Shown one piece after another: positions 41,669-54,800 of a DNA stretch of 64,000 bases. The DNA lies in assembly GCA_026929865.2 (NCBI GenBank), contig CM049410.1, positions 21,325,001 through 21,389,000 on the forward strand, given 5' to 3'. The notes under the pieces were generated by a model. That model ran no database searches. It had not been told where the DNA came from and saw nothing but the letters and a program-made list of their open reading frames with translations. This DNA is from Hyperoplus lanceolatus (taxonomy: Eukaryota > Chordata > Actinopteri > Uranoscopiformes > Ammodytidae). A program made the position numbers and the translations under genes. Position 1 is the first letter of the stretch. Each line of letters starts with the position of its first letter.

Positions 41669-42928
41669 TCCTCCACCCCAGCTTCAACATGAGCTCTGTT
41701 ACCTAAATTATGTTGGGGCACTGATCTCTGCCGTCTGTCTGCATGTTTGGATCCTTGGGCTATTGCATAGGTAAAGATGCAGGTTGTAAAAACATTCTAA
41801 CACACCAGGACATGGCTGAGCCCCTGTGTCTGACCGAATTAGGTTATTGTACTGATTTAATTTCCAGAGGGATCCACCCTGGTGGTAGGAAAAATCGTTT
41901 GCTAATTACAAGAATGTCTCACGGCGTTTTCAAGAAAATGACGGTGCTCCCACAGGCCTGTTAAAACTGAACTTCAGATAGAAAGCAAAGTTGTAAACCG
42001 TTGTAATCTGTAAATTCTGTAAAAGTAGAGTGAAGAGAAAGGCCATCCAAATATGCCCTAAATCAATCTAAACAGCCGAGCAGCCTGCCCTCAACGGTGC
42101 TGTTTTGCAGGTGGTACATTTCTCATTTCTGTGTGGAGTTTATGATTATTGACTACAAGAAACAACCAACTGAGTTGGATGTAAAATGATGTGTGTGCTT
42201 GCGCTTGTCTACTGGTAATGATGTGTTTCCATTTCCATACCGAACACAAACAGAGCTAAGCTTTTGTTTCTGATAGCAAAACAAAATTCTTTACATTTTC
42301 TTGTGTTGTACTCATTATATTACTGGTATTGTTATTTTATTAAATAAGGCTCAAATGAAAAGCCACCTATTTGTTATTCAAACACTATGAACTATAGATA
42401 TGTAAAAGTCAAATAGACTGAATTTTCATAATTACAGAGCACAATATAATCCTACTGCAAAAATGTGCATATACAACCCCCAAAAGGTTTTTAAAGCACC
42501 ATGATAAATGTTCACTTAGACTTGTTATGTGAACCTATTTTTCTATCTCAGTAAATGACAGTTACACTCTAAAAATCAGGGCAAGTTACTTCTGTAATGT
42601 GCAGCTAAACAAAACCTGAAGACTACATTGTCAGCCTAGTACTGAGATAGTTTCACGTGAATTATTTAATTAAAATCAACCAGGTCAAGTTTTATAATTA
42701 CGTGTCAAGGACTAATAAGAAGAAGGCTTTAACAAAGTCCGTAGAAAACAGGGATTATTTGAAAATAATTTGAATGTAGACAGTATTTGCAACACTTGAC
42801 TTTTTTACACACAATAAAACTGTTATTTGGCTGCACTCAAGTACCATTCCATGTTGTAATGTGTGTTTTTGGGGGGAACTAATAAAACCACCTACAATCA
42901 AAATTTAAGAAGGACAAAAAAAGAGATT
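41669..42928. other. Intergenic DNA, nothing identified
   Basis: AT-rich sequence between the dispersed repeat and the presumed end of the shisa9 transcript. Open frames here are short and lack splice support. No repeat was recognised. Confidence 0.4.
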
Positions 42929-45855
42929 TTTATTAAGCATCACATTTATACAGACAACATACCTTTGGGAAATTGTTTTTGCTTTGTTAAATGCTTAAAT
43001 GTGGAGTCAGTGATTCTTTAGAATGCGTGTTGTCTAAATCATTAAATAATTGTTTGTCAATCAATGGATATCAACAGAACTGAAGAGAAATAAGTAAGTC
43101 AGTTTCACAAACCGATTACACTAACTGTGCTAATGTTCTCATTGCCAATGTCTCCTATGTACAAGGTTTTGGCATCACTCAGGTGGTATATCTTATACAT
43201 GAAAATAAGTTGACATTTCGGGCGTGCATCTTGCAGAAACCTTGTATCACTGTAAAAGGCAGCCAACAAGGTTAAAAAATTTATTTTTCACACTGCATTG
43301 AAACAATTTGTTTTTTTTAAACGCACACACAATCAAACTATGTCACCAGCAACTCAGTACCACATGCGTAGCATAAAAGAGATTCAAGGTTTTTGCAAGA
43401 CTCTGGGAATACAGGGATTATATTTTACCGCACTAACAATTTATGGAAAATAGGCTAAAATGCTCAGTGATTTTCTAGGATGAACTGTAGAATAAATCAT
43501 AAACCAAAGTAATTTAGGATTGTACATTTTAGACATGTAACAACATTCATTCGAGCAAATTATGTAAACAGATGCATATTCTGATAACTAGCCAACACTA
43601 AGTTATGCAAAAAATGTATAGCCATCATAGTGTAACTGTAATTGCAATAGACCTGTGATCATAGGGGCTTTCCTTTAAACTTTACCAACGTATAACATTG
43701 CTGCTGAGACTTATTACAGAAAGTTACAATGTTAAACAAATGTTACACACATTGTGTTTGTAACAGGCAGTATTACAATAGATCTTCATGTGTAAATATG
43801 GTGTACTGTAGCTTATTAAATGTGATGCCAGCATCTCTGAGGAAAAAATACAACTATGTAATCACAGAACAAGAACAATCAATGGTAGTCATTATATAAA
43901 CTGCTGATCATCTCAGATGAATTAATAATTGAGTTTGAATAGTGTGAATAAATAGAAAGAGTTTAATGATGTCAAAGGACAGTTTGGTGCACTAGATAGA
44001 TAGAAATGTGTGCATATTGTTAGGTTTTAAGTCTGTAAGAATATTAACAGATTTGGACGAGAAGAGGATATATATAGATACACCTTAATGCTAGAGGTTC
44101 CCACTTCCCACATGTGCATGAGTGCAGCCTTGTCCTCAACTGCTTGAAATAGTCCAAAGCATGAGTAACACTTGCAGACAGTTGTGGGAATATTTTCGTA
44201 TTGCTCGGCTTGTAAATTAGTGCAACAAATGATCAATTACACTGGAAAACCTTGGTTATTAAAAACAGTTTGCCAAGAGTGGCGTGCATTTCAGTGTCCT
44301 ATGTCCTTTTTAATTTTTTTCTAATTTTTCTTCACCTGGAACTTCAGCTATAATACGAAGTTGTGTCCAATATTCAATTAAATCTCTTTAATAGTTAATT
44401 AAAGTACCACACCAACAGTGAAATATTGTTATGCAGTTATTGGCTTGGGTCATTCAACTGTTTGTCTTTCGTCAACCCATTCATTTGAGTAATAACTTTC
44501 TTCACAATAGTTTTACATTCATACAGATAGAAGTTCACTAATTGTTAACCTCCAACACTTGAAACACTGACTGCTACCACTGACTGTGCTACAGCTTTTA
44601 GTCTGTCCAGAACTGAGACATTCAATAAAGGTGAAATTTGAATTAAAACTCATTCTTGGTAAAAGCTGAAAGTTTAAAATATGATAAAAACAAATCTGGT
44701 CCACCATCTTCACACTGAAAATGACTTTTGTCAGAGGCAAATTGTATTACTAAGAATAAACCCAACACCACTTTAATAACAGGTCTTCGTCCACAGTTTA
44801 TTCTAAGATAATCACACACATGCTGGTACTGATGAGAGGCACTATAACACCAATACAATGGTTCAACACTGCAGCTACTTCTCCTAGTAATCATAAAATA
44901 CCAGTAGGTTGTCTGTTGGCAGTGACTTGGTTTTTATGCATTTGGAATGTTGTTGTTTTTTAATATGAGACATCTACCACTTTAAAAAGTGAAACTTCAC
45001 AAAATTTAAATTAACCTTTTATAGATTTTAGGTCAATAGTAACACTTACACAGAGTTTTGTCTATATTTTAGAAATACTGAACGGTAAAATTTGCCTATG
45101 AATCACTCGAAAATGGATTTTTCGGAAACACTGGATAACATTTACGTCTCAAAGTCTATTTCTTAAATAACACTAAAGTCATTGATAGGCATGGTCATTG
45201 AAATTGTGTGACCGACTGATATAGTTCATGTTATCAGGAAATAAGTTTTTTTTTAAATAAATTGCTGTGAGCTCTAAAACGTAAATTTTCCTTATTCCTC
45301 TTCATTAACTTGCGTTGTATATTGAGAACAAGAAGATCTTTCATTTGAAATAAAATTATTAATCAATACAGCTAGAATATGGGTTGGTAAAAATTACTTC
45401 ACTTGATCCTACACTTTATAGTGTAGCGGTTCCAAATATTTTCCAAATATCTATAAATTGTCCACTAAAGTCTTTCATAAATACCCAATTAACCACATGC
45501 TACTCAGTGAATGTGTTGATTCAATTGACATGTTATAATGTACTTTAACTTTAAGATCCATTGATATTGAATATTGGCGACTGTACCGCACATGTCACAT
45601 GTTTCAACACTGTTGTATATTTGCACTGCACATTTTGTGTTTTGTTTTAGCAATTAGATTGCATGACTTGATGCCTACCTGAAGCACAGTGATTGACAAT
45701 GACTCCTGTCAAAGTACACTTTACCTATCAGTGGTGTCTTCAGTACCGCCCGTTACATGCTCAACTGCACATATTAATCCATTTCTTTCAACACCACCCA
45801 AAACAGCAGTTATTGTTTGTCTTACACGCAGTCTCCTTTTAAAGCTTGATGTCCC
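42929..45855 (-). other. shisa9: Probable shisa9 3' untranslated region
   Basis: AT-rich sequence directly after the shisa9 stop codon, with no coding exon. Minus-strand AATAAA signals include 42934-42929, which is followed by a T/GT-rich stretch, so a UTR of nearly 3 kb is possible. Neuronal receptor-associated genes often have long UTRs. The real cleavage site is not determinable here. Confidence 0.4.
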
Positions 45856-48800
45856 TCATACTGTCACTTCTGTCTTGCTGTTAGTGACAAAGTATGGTTG
45901 TGGAGGCATGTAGCGAGTGGTGTGTATCTCATTCTCTATGATGCAGAGTTTCTTTGGGCCATAGCTCTGTCGGAGTCCCAATGTGTCCCTGCTTTCCCAG
46001 GTTCTTAGCATCCCTGGACTGGCAGCAATGTGGGAGCCATAGGATATTGACTGGGAGCTATGGCTCTTGGGGCTCCTGTACTTATTTCCATTCTGCTTTG
46101 CAGATGGCTTCCTGGGTGGGCTATAAGGATTGCTAGGCTCAGGTTCCATATCCACAACTTCCATGGGAAGGCAGCCCATGGTGGTCATCTCGATCAGTTG
46201 TTGCCGGTTGCTGAAGAAGCTTTCATTAGCTTTCTCTGCTTAAAAATACAGATTAAAAAAAACATAGTTAATTTTCCCCTTCATGAACGATTGTGTTCAG
46301 AGTGCAGAACAGAGTGCAAAGCATGAAATGATGGTCATAATTGTAATGCATAGCATTGGTGTAGGTTTGGCTTCAGCATATGTTTATGTATGTATGTGTG
46401 GAACTCTGTCTTTTACTGTAATTTATATTTTATTCAAGCATTCTTTTAGGAGAATAATAATGTAAAAACAAACAATGTATTGCGTGAAATGCTTTTTTAT
46501 CCCAATAAACATTCAAAGGAAGAGGAAGCACTTCAGCATCCCTGGGTAGCGTCTGCAGGTATTAATTTCAGGTTGCATTTAGCACTAACAACCTCCTCAA
46601 ACAAGTATGTAAGCCTGTATGTAGCCGAAGAGGCGAAACCCAGGGGAAATGTGTGTTCAAAAGGACTGGTTGCACCACTCATTGACATGTGATAAGATGA
46701 CATTTTCTTCCCCATGCCCAATGGAATTTACTCCCTTGATGCACAGTATTGCAGTGAAGAATGCTATTAGTGTGTACTTAAAGGAAAACTTCACCCATAA
46801 AGAACCGGCGTTCTATCATTATAACATCACTATTATAATATAATGAATGAGGTTTTTCTTCCCTCAGTCTTCCCTCAGTCTTCCCTTGGCCCAGCTGTCC
46901 TGTTAATCCTAACCCTACATTTTACCATGCATGATGTCACACTAGTAAAATGTAGGGTTAGACAGTGAGACCATTAAACACTCTTTCTGCCTTTTTCTCA
47001 GGCTAGGATGAACCGATTTCTACAATGTTTGCAGATTTATACTTCATAGGACTTCAGAGTTCGATACACCTTCATATTCCCACCGGTGAAATAGGTCTTT
47101 AATTGTGATTGCTTCACGCAACCTATTACGACAAGTTAGAACAATCCAAAATACGAAGTTTCACATTATGTTTTCCTGTCAGGCCTTATGTAAAATTACA
47201 TTTGTGCTAATTAAAAGATGCATTCAAATTGTGTGAGTGGTAAGTTTATAATTACGGTGCAACTCCACTCAATTATTGCTGACACTCTTGTATGTAAGAT
47301 TATTTTAGTACTACTTGGATGTTGACAATCGACCCCTACACAGAATTACTTGAATTTGTCTTGCCATAAATGCTGTAATTTGCTAACAACAACCTCAGTG
47401 ATTGTATGTGTCCAATCAGGTGTGGACCAAGTATGGAAATGGTATTTACCTGAGCACTAATTAAGCCAGAGGACCCCAAGCTCCAGTATTAGCCTCTGGG
47501 ATTTCCTGCTAATGTTTCATACTTTTTTAATGAAATGTCTTATTAGATATCCTTGTGTGTCTATGTCCCAGATCACATGTGATGGTACACAGTAAACAAG
47601 ATGAGCAGCTTATCCCTGACAGAAGCTACTTCAGTAAAACCCACACCAATGCTGCTAGATGAACAAACACATTTGAAGCACAGAGGCTCATATGCCTCAC
47701 AATGTACAGTAAAGTTACATTTCATCACCTCGCCCCGACTCATTTGTGTTTTGATTGCTCCTGATTGTTTCCTGTCCCCTGCCTCATTAAGATTTCCTCT
47801 ATTTTTGTTTTCCCCAATGATCAGTTTCTTTGACAACACTTCAGTGGAATAGCAGTAGAGACGCTTGAGCTGCTTGTGTGAATAGCAAAGAGTTAGCTGT
47901 GCGTGTGTGTGGGGGGAGTGGGATTACACACATGCTGGTGGCTGTAATCTCTTCAACGGGCCAGGTCTGTCAAACACACCTAATTGATTAAATAATAATC
48001 TATAAAAAGACTTGCGTTTCACTTTTTCTAAATATCATCAAATGCAGATCCACAAATACCTTCACTCCACACTCTTTGATTCTGCATATTTCTCCAATTT
48101 CTTTTTTCCAATAGTTCAAGCACGAATTCAGACCATTTGTTCTTTGACAGAATATACAGATATGGTTTGTATGTTTTTTTGTATATGTTTGCTACAGAAA
48201 AATCAATATGAAAGCAGATCAATTATTTCAAATACAAATATTGAGTATGCATGAGCAGATGTTCCATCCATTGCCAGAATTGGTTTTCTTTGACCATATG
48301 TGCTCCACATCAATGTAACAAATAGATGTCAACGTTACATCAAATGTAATCATTATTTTAATATGATATAACACTTGATGGAATCATACATAATTTAACA
48401 CATAATATTTCCATAATGTAGATAACAGGGGTAGTCTTTTCAAGACTTAGGTTGAAAAATCAGATTGAACCATCTTTCTGAGTGGTACTATTTTTGTATA
48501 TTCTATTATTTCTTACTTCAAATGCTTTTTGTCCAGGCTCTGGCTGCGGCTTTTCCAAAATTAGCTCATGAGAAGAACAACAATCTTACTTCTATAAATA
48601 AACGTTCAGTTTCCCTCTCTGTTGGCATTGATCGAGTATGGATTAACTGACAAGGAGTTGTTCTAAGCCAGAGATTTTGATGGAGACAAACTAGGTTCCT
48701 AATTAAAGAAAAATAACGTTTTTAAGTGCAAGGCATCATGTTTAATCAGCATGTGTTATTTAAACAAGATCCTTGCTGTATTTAAAGAAATATCACAAAG

Positions 48801-51800
48801 ACTGTCAAAGCCTTGTGTCTTACAACATTTCCTAGCCTGGCTCCGCCCGCCTACCTACTTCCGCCCAAATTTCATTTTCCCTTCAGTAGTCAGTCTGGTG
48901 GTGGGGCGTATTAGTGAGATTTTTCCGAACAGATTTCTGAGTATCCAATCAGCGAACAGAAGAAGTGGCTGAGAATGATGAGGGTCGAAGTCGCGCTCCA
49001 GTTTCAGTTGAATGCTGCATTCCCTTACGCTCGGAACTCGGAAACTTCCGACTTGTTAGTTCCGAGTTCCGACCTGTCTGTGTTTCAGTGCATCTGCTCG
49101 GGAAAGTATGGACGCCTACAACCTTTCACACCCAAATAACTAAACGTTAGGCTCTAGCAAGTTACCGTTGCCAGGTACCGGTAGATCCATAGACTACAAT
49201 ATGTAGTGAAGTCGGAAATTTCCGAGTTCCCTGAACGCACCGTCAACAGCCGGCTCACGACCAAACGTTATGCGATTGGTTGGATAATCCAGAGTGGCAC
49301 TGCGCAGATCCAATAGTTTTAAACTTCAACAGACACCCGCCTCCAAGTGAGTGAACGTTTGCCAATTACAGCACTTCCAGACCTTCTGTACAAATGAAAT
49401 GAAGTACGATGGTCTGGTAGCGCCAGGCTAAACATTTCCATGCTACACTACAAAGACAGACGGCAGTGGAGTTCAGTAATATCTGCAGCTAGCAGAACAT
49501 TTAAAAAACGTACTTAAAACAATTTGAAGAGGAACAATGCGGATTCCGTCCTGGCCGTGGAACAACGGACCAGCTCTTCACTCTCGCAAGGATCCTAGAG
49601 GGAGCTTGGGAGTTTGCTCATCCAGTCTACATGTGTTTGGTAGATCTGGAGAAGGCTTATGACCGGGTTCCCCGGGAGATACTGTGGGGGGTGCTGCGGG
49701 AGTATGGGGTGAGGGTGTCTCTTCTGAGGGCCATCCAATCTCTGTACACTCAAAGCGAGAGCTGTGTACGGGTTCTCGGTAGTAAGTCAGACCTGTTTCC
49801 GGTGGGGGTTGGCCTCCGCCAGGGCTGCGCTTTATCACCAATCCTGTTTGTGATATTCATGGACAGGATATCAAGGCGTAGTCGTGGTGGGGAGGGGTTG
49901 CAGTTTGGTGGGCTGAAGATCTCATCTCTGCTGTTTGCGGATGATGTGGTTCTGATGGCATCATCGGCCTGTGACCTTCAGCTCTCATTGGATCGGTTTG
50001 CAGCCGAGTGTGAAGCGGTTGGGATGAGGATCAGTACCTCTAAATCTGAGGCCATGGTGCTCAGCAGGAAACCGATGGATTGTCTACTACAGGTAGGGAA
50101 TGAGTCCTTACCCCAAGTGAAGGAGTTTAAGTACCTCGGGGTCTTGTTTGCGAGTGAGGGAACAATGGAGCGTGAGATTGGCCGTAGAATCGGAGCAGCA
50201 GGGGCGGTTTTGCACTCGCTTACCCACTGTTGTGACGAAAAGAGAGCTGAGTCAAAATTCGATCTACCGGGCGATCTTTGTTCCTACCCTCACCTATGGT
50301 CATGAAGGCTGGGTAATGACCGAAAGAACGAGATCGCGGGTACAAGCGGCCGAAATGGGCTTTCTCAGGAGAGTGGCTGGCGTCTCCCTTAGAGATAGGG
50401 TGAGAAGCTCAGTCATTCGTGAGGAACTCGGGCAGAGCCGCTACTCCTTTGCGTTGAAAGGAGCCAGTTGAGGTGGTTCGGGCATCTGGTAAGGATGCCC
50501 CCAGGGCGCCTCCCTAGGGAGGTGTTCCAGGAGCGTCCAGCTGGAAGGAGGCCTCGGGGAAGACCCAGGACTAGGTGGAGAGATTATATCTCCACACTGG
50601 CCTGGGAACGCCTCGGGATCCCCCAGTCAGAGCTGGTTGATGTGGCCCGGGAAAGAGAAGTTTGGGGTTCCCGTAACACCCGATTTCGGATAAGGGTTGA
50701 TGATGATGATGATGATGATGATGACTTAAAACAATTATATTTTTTTACAACAAATTAGCCACATTTTTCATATTCTGTATATTCTTTACTTTTCACAGTT
50801 TGTTAAATCAAATTGATTACATTTAATTTGACTGGGATTTTATAAAACATTTCATTAAGCATTTCAGATGCATTTCTGCCTCATGCATACTCAGAGTACA
50901 GATTATCTCGTGTCCTGTTCTCTTGGTTAAACCTGACAATTATATGATGCAGTTTTATTTATAAACAATGTAATGTGCTACCTAATCAGATCCCATGATG
51001 AACGCCAACTGCTTTCTCATCATTATGGCTCATCGTAAACAACTTCTTACCCACAGCCTTGAGTGTGGCATACTTGTTGAGATCGTTGACAGGCGACTGT
51101 TGTTCGTAAGGGCTGGTGATCTGTCCCACAACTGGGTAAGGCTGCATTATCACAGACGATGCTTGAGCCATGTTGTTTATTTGGTTTCCATCTAAAAGGG
51201 AAAATGTTTATGTTTTTAATGCAGAAATTCAGACATTGTCTATGGTGTTTGCAGATAGTCTTATATTACTGATTAGACTAATGTGTTCTTATATGTTCAA
51301 ATGTGTATACAGCATTTGCTCTAGCTAATAGATGCGATTATGTAACCCAATGTTTAGAGGACCTAAGTCCTCACTCTCTGTCCGTCAGCCTCAAATACAA
51401 TGCTCTGCATTGTGGTTGAGTGATCTAGTCTTTATGAGAAATGGTGAAAGAAAGGAGAAAAGGGGCGGTCTGATAATGGCTGCCTGCAGGTCTTTCATTT
51501 GTTTCCATAACCACACAGCTTTAGGAAAGTAGAAAACAAAAGTTTCTGTTATGAGATAATCCCAAAATAAAATATATCTTCTAACACAAAAGAGGACAGT
51601 ATAGTTGTATTGAAACAAAAAACAAGCCCAGATCTATCCTTTTTGTATATAGGCTCAGTACATACAGTAAGGTGACTGTAATTGTAGCTAGCTAGATGAC
51701 CAGCAACATACTGTATGTGTCATCAACTTCACAAATTGTATCATCTAAAGTCTAATGGCAGCGTAACAATGCTACATAAACATCCCATTATCCACATGAA

Positions 51801-54800
51801 CCAAACAACAAATCGATTCAAAGAAAATAATAGGGGCAAGAACACACAAAAATCAAACAAGCGCCATCTGGTGTCAACTTAAATAAGAACACCTCCCTAC
51901 ATTTATTTCTGATGTTTTTGATTGAACCTGGTGTTTTCTCCTCAAGTGACAGTCAATTTATGTCTAACCCCCACGATACACATTAGCTTGATATAATAGC
52001 TGTTTCTCTAACCTGGTAGTATCACTTTTCCTTATGTAGACATTCCATGGACCCAAAGTCATGACTGCCCTTTTTAAAACTGTACTAGTACACATCTGCT
52101 AAATTAAAGGGTGCCCAGCAAATAGACTGGCCCCATGCCCACTGGCATGACAGAACAAACGGATGTCCAGAATGTCTTCTACTCCTTGAAATTGGAGGAT
52201 GGAGGAACATACAGCAATTTGAATACATTGGTGTTCCTCGTGTTATATGTATGTGTGTTGTATCTTCAGTTCAGCTAACATGTGTAGAGAGCATACTTGA
52301 AACAGATGGTTTTGATTATTCCTTAGTAAGTTACACCATTAAAGCTTGACAAAAAATCCAAAATGATTGTTGTCATTGTGCAAAGTCCATCATGCATAAC
52401 CTGGATATGAAGAAAAAGGCCTTGTGCTCGTCACTGCTGATTTGAATGGTTAAGTTTACAGACTTTAAAATGTGGGGAGTCCAATAGCCTTGGTCTATAA
52501 TGAAAACAGATCATTAATGCAAAAAAAAATAGGTTAATTAGGCTCTTATTCCCTACTGGTCAGCAGGAAACTTTATTACAGTGCTAATTTGGAAAGTCTC
52601 AAATTATCAGTGCCGTCTCATGAAAAGATTCAGAGGACAACTTCAATTATTTCACGTCACCACACCTCAACAAGTTGGTGGTGCAATAAGTATAAGATCA
52701 CATTTGGAGGTCATTTAAGGTAGCAAGAAATGAATGGTGCTACTGTGTGTCACATCTCTGTGCAGTTGACCATTTTATATTGTTTTTTATATGTCCTGTT
52801 GTATCACAGCCTGTGACTTCTTTACTAACTGCTTTACTTCTTTACTTATATCCAAATTCGCAAGAAATGTTCAAATAAATCTCTGCATCAATTCTATCCG
52901 TGTAACCTTGTCAGGTTCCTTTTCTGGGCCCGTTGACCTGTTTCAGTTTCATACAATTCATCGTATCTGGGCCATGCACACAGGCTCTCATTAAATGTGA
53001 TCGTGTATCATCCAAAAGCCAAATTAGATTATCTGCTATCCGCACAATAGAATACATTACATTTACATGATCAATATGCTTTAAGGAAATCCTGGGTATG
53101 CAAATATCAATACAAACAATGAAACGCATGGATCACATTTAGTTCCATGCAGTTTTCTTTAAAGTAAGCTAATCGAATAATGGACATCTATTTTTATATT
53201 CTGATCACTCAAGTTGTGTTAGCTATAGCATTTGAGTGGTCTCTCCTGACGATTGCTTATCGGATACTTCAGTCAAGGTCAGGATATTCTCTTGAAGCCA
53301 CTCAGAACCCATACAAAGGAAATAATTAAAATAATTATCTATGCACATACTAAATGCTTTAGCCATGTTGTATCCTAATATACAAATAGAAATAAACATG
53401 TTAGCCTGTCTGCTTGTCTGTATCTCAAATATCCTCTATGATGGGATTAGATTTTAACTGCAGTTAATGAATGAGGACAGCGCTGTTGTTAACATCTGGT
53501 GCAATTTTGCTATTTTGCAGATGTCAAATTCAATTTAAAGAAAGTTGTGATGTGCCTGTTTATCTCCCTTTTTAATGTTTGTCTGACTATGTGTTTTTTC
53601 TGCTTGAACTGTTGTCGTAGTCACCACTTTTATGTCAGTCACTGGAAGAAAGTAGGCCGATTCTGGAGACTCTTAAGGTTAAAGACTCCATGATTGTTGT
53701 GGGAAATAAGCAAGTTAACACTCCAGACACAAGACACCTCACTGGAACTCATAAAAGATTTAAGAGAGTATTTTGGGAGCTGTATGCCCCGGAATAAATG
53801 GTACAAGGAGAAAGGCGTTCTTATTTACAGACAGCCTACTTTCACGTTGGTGATGAATATACTCTATTCTCTCCCAGTTATTACCTTGTCGACTGTCAGA
53901 CTCCTGAAACTCTTAACTTCAAATACAAATGTATAATGTATGTGAAAATCCTTCCTAAGTATCTGTTCATCTAAGTTAAATGTAGACTTATGTTTGACAA
54001 AACTTCAATTCAGACTTCAATCTTAATCTACCTATTAATTGTAAAGGTATTTATTTTAATCATTTGTGGACAGAAATAAATTTAAATTACATTTTGCAAA
54101 CTATGCTACAACGATGTTTATGTTTAAAGCACATTAAATACTTTCTTTTGGGGTGATGCCATTATTATAGATGTAATTGGACTGCAGAGTTCCTGATTAA
54201 AGGTGAAGTAAGCGATTTATTTATGTTAATATAAGTGTTAAATCGCTCTTTATTCATACAGTGATCACTTACATAGTGTGCGCGTCTCATAAAGCCGATC
54301 TCTCAGTCATCTGCTCTGCATGTAATCGGCAAATAAACTTTTCGGGGATCCAGGAACTGATATCCAATCACAAGAGATAACGCTACACACCGGCACCCGT
54401 CTCACTGCCGGTGCACGCGCAGAGCGACAGATGGTTGAACGTGTATGTGCCTACAATGGCGGAGCAGGTAAAAATCCTTCCCAATGTCTGTTTTGATGGT
54501 TTTTATCATGTTTCATCACACTTACTTATCTGAGATGACGCTAGATAACTCGCTGCTTGAAGACCGCAGTGCATTAATGTGGTGACGTAGGGACGAGGGA
54601 GAGGACTGCAAGCTGCAGGAAGTTAGCAAAACTGACCATTCCGCTTACGGAACCTTTAAGTTGGGCATTAGTTTAAAAGATGAATTCATTACTGTTTTAA
54701 ATAACATAAAGGAAGGGACACAAATTAATCTGTATTGATCCCTCTTTATTATATTGATCCAGCCTGATCAAGTTCTGATACAGATAAGACAATAATAGGA

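Noticed and set aside
47573-47852. Opposed 83-88 codon frames in shisa9 intron 3
   Set aside because: They mirror each other, lack exon borders and show no family resemblance.
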